From Membranipora membranacea (taxonomy: Eukaryota > Bryozoa > Gymnolaemata > Cheilostomatida > Membraniporidae): a stretch of DNA of 64,000 bases. Within the stretch, counting starts at the first letter, position 1. Every line of letters starts with the position of its first letter. Made by a program: the position numbers and the translations under genes. The notes beneath the pieces were generated by a model. The model was not told where the DNA came from. It worked only from the letters and a program-made list of their open reading frames with translations, and did no database searches. The stretch spans positions 4,156,001-4,220,000 of the forward strand of contig OU612072.1 in NCBI GenBank assembly GCA_914767715.1, read 5' to 3'. Shown here piece after piece: positions 59,953 through 64,000 of the stretch.

Positions 59953-62900
59953 CTAGTTCTTCCTGTTTTTCTTGGTTACACACTTGTAACACATTTTACA
60001 TCTTACTCCGTTAATCTAAAACACAATAACATCGAATTCAGATGAAAATAAAGATAATCTACACAGCCTTTAGTACGAACAAAATTTTGCAAAACATAAA
60101 CACTTATGGTGCAACCTAGTAGCAAACATGAGAATATATAGTTATGGCTATCTAGTTCAGGGCTACTTGATATTAGCTGGTACAAATTTATGCTAACTAA
60201 AGTGGGAGCAAATATAAAACAAGGGGTCAGTGAGTATAAATCTGGGCTGTTCTTTACTCCTTGAGATATTTACATTCGCTCATTATAGCTTCCAATTGAA
60301 ATGCTCAATAAAAACACATACCCTTTTGTACTTGCGCTTCCTGACTGTTCCTCTTGGACATTGTTTTGCTTTACACTTTACCGCTGGACAGATATCTCGC
60401 TTTCTGCATTTAGGACATTCTTCACAGCGTGTCCCATCATCCTTTAAAACACAGAGGCAATCGAAATATAAACAGTGGTTGGACACCAAGAAATGTTAAT
60501 GATAGGAACTTCTACTTAATGGCCAATTTATGTATGGTCTTAGATGGCTGACCATAAACTTCCAATGTAGGAGTTGTCTAAACTAACATAAATGTGGCAC
60601 AACTTAAAACTGCATAAGACATGCTCAAGAAAACACTTATTTATTGTAAAGTAGTTCCCACTCACCAATGTGAAAAATGTTCTTTTGGGGTTGTTACATC
60701 CAGGATCAACACATCCATACACAGGACAGTCAGTCTTCACTTCTAAACAAAACCAATATCTGCATTAGATAAATTATTCTAACATCTTAAATGCCGTCCA
60801 GGCATAGATTGGACACAAATAGTAGATCATTAACTTTGCTGTGTATCAATTTATTTTCACTCCATGATACGTGATTGTCACAGGCATAATAAAATGTTAC
60901 CACTGAATCAGTAGGCATTTAGCTATTGCATCAAGCTGTGTTCACGCGATCAAGTTTGGTAGCATAATGCTATTTGTCAATGTTATAAGCCGCTCTGGGT
61001 AAGTCGCAAATTTAAATCCAGGCAAGTTAGGTCAATCTTGAACTTCTCAAAGAAGACAAACATTATTACCTAATGTTACAGCATCTTTGCATGTGTGTCC
61101 ACATCCATTTGAGCAGCAGAGTTGGCCATCAGGGCAGATGTCATCTGAAGAGCAGGCCTCTACACATGTTCCAATAGTACCAGGGGGTAGTGCAGGGCAT
61201 TCTCCAGCTGGAAATAAAAATTCGATTAGTGCAGGTTTTTTCATGCACTAGTCACACATCCAGCAAGCAAATTATTATAAACACAGGAATATCTCTTGCT
61301 TTCTGCCCTTCGCCCGCAGACGCTCTGCAAAAACCCTGCCTCAATTTCCTTTATGTATCTGCCGAACAGTTTAATTCCACTACACAACAGAGATTTCTAA
61401 TCCCCCCCCCCGTGTTATTGGATTTAGTAGGTATTAAAATTGTTTTAAATCACTTGTCATATCTTTTCCATAAGGTTTAATAATGAGTGATTTCATTTAC
61501 CCAGACTCCAATGGCAGTGTGAGTGACAAAGTTTTTTAATGGTACAAAATGGGATGAAACTTGTAAGCCTAGTCTAACCTTAACAATAACCTAGGAAAGC
61601 TGGTTTTTGCAAAATCATGATTGGTTTCAGGGAATTGTTATGATGAAAAATATTGATTTGACTTTCTCTTTTGGTGCACTTGTAATTAGAATTGACTTTC
61701 GATTCTTTGTCATCATACGACCATTGCTATCTCAAACTCAGAAGAGGTCCTCACCCGATAATTGGGAGTTGAGGTAACTCACCCGGTGTTACATCCTTGC
61801 ATTGAGTGCATCCAAAACATTTCTCTCCTCCGACGGTCAAAACACTGAAAAATCACGATAGGTATAATATTTACTAAGTGTAAACATGAAGTTAGACTAT
61901 CCCAGTGGATAAACATTACTAAGCTGTAGATATTATTACATCACTAAAATCTATATGGACATCATGGTTCACTTTATCTCCCTGTTTGCACGAATCTATA
62001 CTGTGTAACAAAATGCATTGTGTGAATAATTGAAGTCTAAGTCAAAGCCCTCTGAGGATTGGGATGAACAATATTTCATTACTATTATTAGCATTCAGCC
62101 CACAAAACGACACACAAGCGGACAGCCTGATCAGTGTCATATTGAGATGGTAATATTTAAAGTAATTACTACAGGAGAATTAATACTTTGGATGAATATT
62201 AAACAGTCTTTGGTTTCAAGGTGATTCTACAGTATTTTTTCAACCACTTAATTTTGGTTGTGGTTCCTGGTAGATTCTCGGCAACCTAACGACAAGATGT
62301 GATAATTAGTAAGGGTAATTTACTTACTCTCTGAACTGATCTCGTACCTCACAAGGTGGTGTGACAGCAGGACACACAATATCCTGACACATCTCACCAC
62401 AAGCCCAGCAGGCAGGGCATCGCTCATCGTCATCAAAATATCTGTGCAATAATATAATAATGAAACTTTGCTTAGTTTGTGTAATATGAGTATTGACGGT
62501 CAAAGATATAATGTGACCATTTTCTCTAACTGCCCAGAGTACTGCGAATCATTGTTTTTTTTATCTAATAAGGGGCGGAGGTGTCACAGCCTTATTGACC
62601 AAGGGGTAGCTCCTGCTAAGTGATCACCCAAGAAGTGGTACAGAGAAGATAAATCCAACTAGTTTTCATAACTACTATCAGTAGCTTTCAATAAAATCCA
62701 ACGGTCTTATTTTTTATGATTAGATCAGGTTGGTAAAGCCAATATCAAAATCAATACCAATATCAATGCTCTATCTTGTCTTGAAGGAATAAAATTATGG
62801 TGATAACACTGTGAATTTTCTCATGTGGCTGCCACCCCATAAACTCTAGCTTGCTACTCAAATAAACTTACTGTTGTATCCAGTCTGATTCTGGGCAGTC

Positions 62901-63248
62901 TGGACGAGCACATCTTACCACCGGACAGTCTGTTTGTGTTTGGCCTTCCTACAACAGGACGATACAACATTGTCTCTATTCACAGGTAGCAGACATGAGT
63001 CTACCAGAGTTCTGGTTCGTACTATGCGGAATGTCTTGCCATCGATTTGCCCGGAGGTACCATGAGCATTTGTTATGGCTTGTCCTTGCCAGCTTTGTTA
63101 CCATGAACCAAAGATACAAAATACAAAATTTGGCATCCTGTCACTGCAAGTCAGATATTGTGAAGACACAAAAATGAAAACTACTTACTGTATGACAGAT
63201 GTTAGCAGCCAGCAGCACACCAAAAAAAAATAAAGTTATCTTCTCCAT
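59953..63248 (-). CDS. Secreted protein with four six-cysteine modules and a WAP domain, 236 aa
   Basis: Eight coding exons on the minus strand are 63248-63189, 62948-62872, 62441-62328, 61844-61783, 61207-61070, 60742-60666, 60441-60322 and 60015-59953. All phases agree and they total 711 nt. Exon 1 is a signal peptide ([20 protein letters not shown]). Four modules of the type CPxxxC-x4-5-C ... C-x2-C-x2-C start at DCPVVRC, VCPAV, DCPVYGC and ICPAVKC. Between the second and third lies a complete WAP domain with eight cysteines on its own phase 1-1 exon ([24 protein letters not shown]). WAP domains are often protease inhibitors or antimicrobial; that is the most likely clue to function. The C-terminus is basic (CVTKKNRKN). 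The gene faces the 143-aa gene tail to tail. Confidence 0.88.
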
Positions 63249-63499
63249 AATTCAATATTTTCCTGCTTCAAATCCAGCTTGTTAGTAAGGCTGTAACAGA
63301 ATGAATATGTGCACTTTAAGACCTGCCGTATTAATACTCCTATAGCAATGTAAGCGTGTAGCATCCAGGCACTGATTGGTTAGCGATATTGATTCCTTGC
63401 ACATCTATAAAGCCCGAGAATAGGTAGATTTGGATAGGTAAGAATTTAATTACTTACAATGATCCTACCTAGCTGTAGGAGATTATATCTGAGCTTACC
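63249..63499 (-). promoter_or_regulatory. 5' leader of the WAP gene with an untranslated-region intron
   Basis: An acceptor (TGTTACAG) at 63293-63291 precedes the coding exon and a good donor (AAG|GTAAGCTCAG) lies at 63499/63498. These imply an intron of about 208 bp in the 5' untranslated region. Confidence 0.6.
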
Positions 63500-63570
63500 T
63501 TAATTTGTCAAACAGGCAGCGTGACAGTATTCGTAAATCACAGTAAATCCCTGCTTGCCTCTCACATTGC

Positions 63571-63577
63571 CTTTATA
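63571..63577 (-). promoter_or_regulatory. Probable TATA box of the WAP gene
   Basis: On the minus strand, TATAAAG lies about 75 bp upstream of the untranslated-exon donor at 63499. That gives a first exon of roughly 45 nt if transcription starts about 30 bp downstream. Confidence 0.45.
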
Positions 63578-64000
63578 CTATTGATTGTGCAACACTGACT
63601 GCTGATCAAAGCAGTTGATATTAGCACACCCTTAGGTGAAAGTATCTAATAATATGTTTTGTCAACAAGGTCACATTCCAGTGATACAATTTCCTTTATG
63701 TGAGGTAATACTTAAGCAGCCAACTGTTAGGATGTTATTGAAGAATGACAAAGCAAAAACCTTGTTGACATTCAGTGTACAATTTACGTACCAGCTCAGT
63801 ATTCCCAGTGCTAGCTCTTATTGTGTGGTGCAGTGCCAGCCTGTACTGCACAGTTTGCAATGTAGAAGATAGTGATTATTAAGTCTATTATAGAATGAGA
63901 CTGACGTCAGCTAAAGCCATATCAACCGTGACATTATTTACGACTTTATCATACACAGTCAACCCCTAAGAGAAAACAATTTTTTTTTCAGATCTCTTAC
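63578..64000. other. Intergenic, no gene seen
   Basis: No exon with splice signals is visible upstream of the WAP gene promoter. The plus-strand frame at 63636-63872 has no recognisable features. Confidence 0.45.

Overview
The window looks like nuclear DNA from an invertebrate animal. It is AT-rich with low gene density. Protein-coding genes are split into small exons with GT-AG introns, and the domain repertoire is metazoan and secretory: NHL repeats, CUB, Sushi/CCP and WAP domains, and a Golgi alpha-1,3-fucosyltransferase. The remainder is rich in transposable elements: one recent Ty3/Gypsy LTR element, several decayed non-LTR retrotransposons, tRNA-derived SINEs, TTAA-flanked MITEs and a large foldback element. 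The phylum cannot be fixed from the sequence alone; a sponge or another marine invertebrate would fit. All gene models below were built by hand from reading frame, splice-site consensus and intron phase. No transcript or database was consulted.

Layout. 1-5.2 kb: a complete secreted NHL-repeat protein on the minus strand (7 exons, 566 aa), with a duplicated two-cysteine module after the NHL region. 5.2-14.1 kb: no convincing gene; hairpins, a 190-bp tandem repeat, SINE copies and one intronless ORF broken by a stop. 14.2-22.3 kb: a GT10 alpha-1,3-fucosyltransferase on the plus strand. Its introns hold an ~850-bp foldback element built of 15-bp repeats, a pair of head-to-head MITEs and a 380-bp direct duplication. 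24.8-27.3 kb: two unrelated decayed non-LTR reverse transcriptases. 27.5-32.6 kb: diverged copies of a local repeat block.

33-47 kb is the most interesting part. A minus-strand receptor-like gene (signal peptide, CUB-like, Sushi, transmembrane helix, tyrosine-rich tail with an ITAM-like spacing) carries, inside its last large intron and on the opposite strand, a two-exon gene for a small secreted cysteine-rich protein. This block has been partly duplicated about 11.7 kb downstream. The downstream copy kept the second exon of the secreted gene as an intact reading frame, lost its first exon and the receptor tail, and carries a basic juxtamembrane-type exon whose phases are exactly those missing from the upstream receptor. 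A young Gypsy element (38397-44566) is inserted in the duplicated DNA, and the unfilled site is still visible in the paralogous copy near 31201.

47.9-49.4 kb: two terminal exons of an unrecognised plus-strand gene. 49.4-51.8 kb: two fragments of one CR1-like LINE family in tandem. 54.8-63.6 kb: two complete convergent genes for secreted cysteine-rich proteins, a plus-strand one of 143 aa and a minus-strand one of 236 aa with a WAP domain. Both are built from the same six-cysteine module. Between them lies a tandem duplicate of their facing 3' ends in which each gene has lost the opposite copy.
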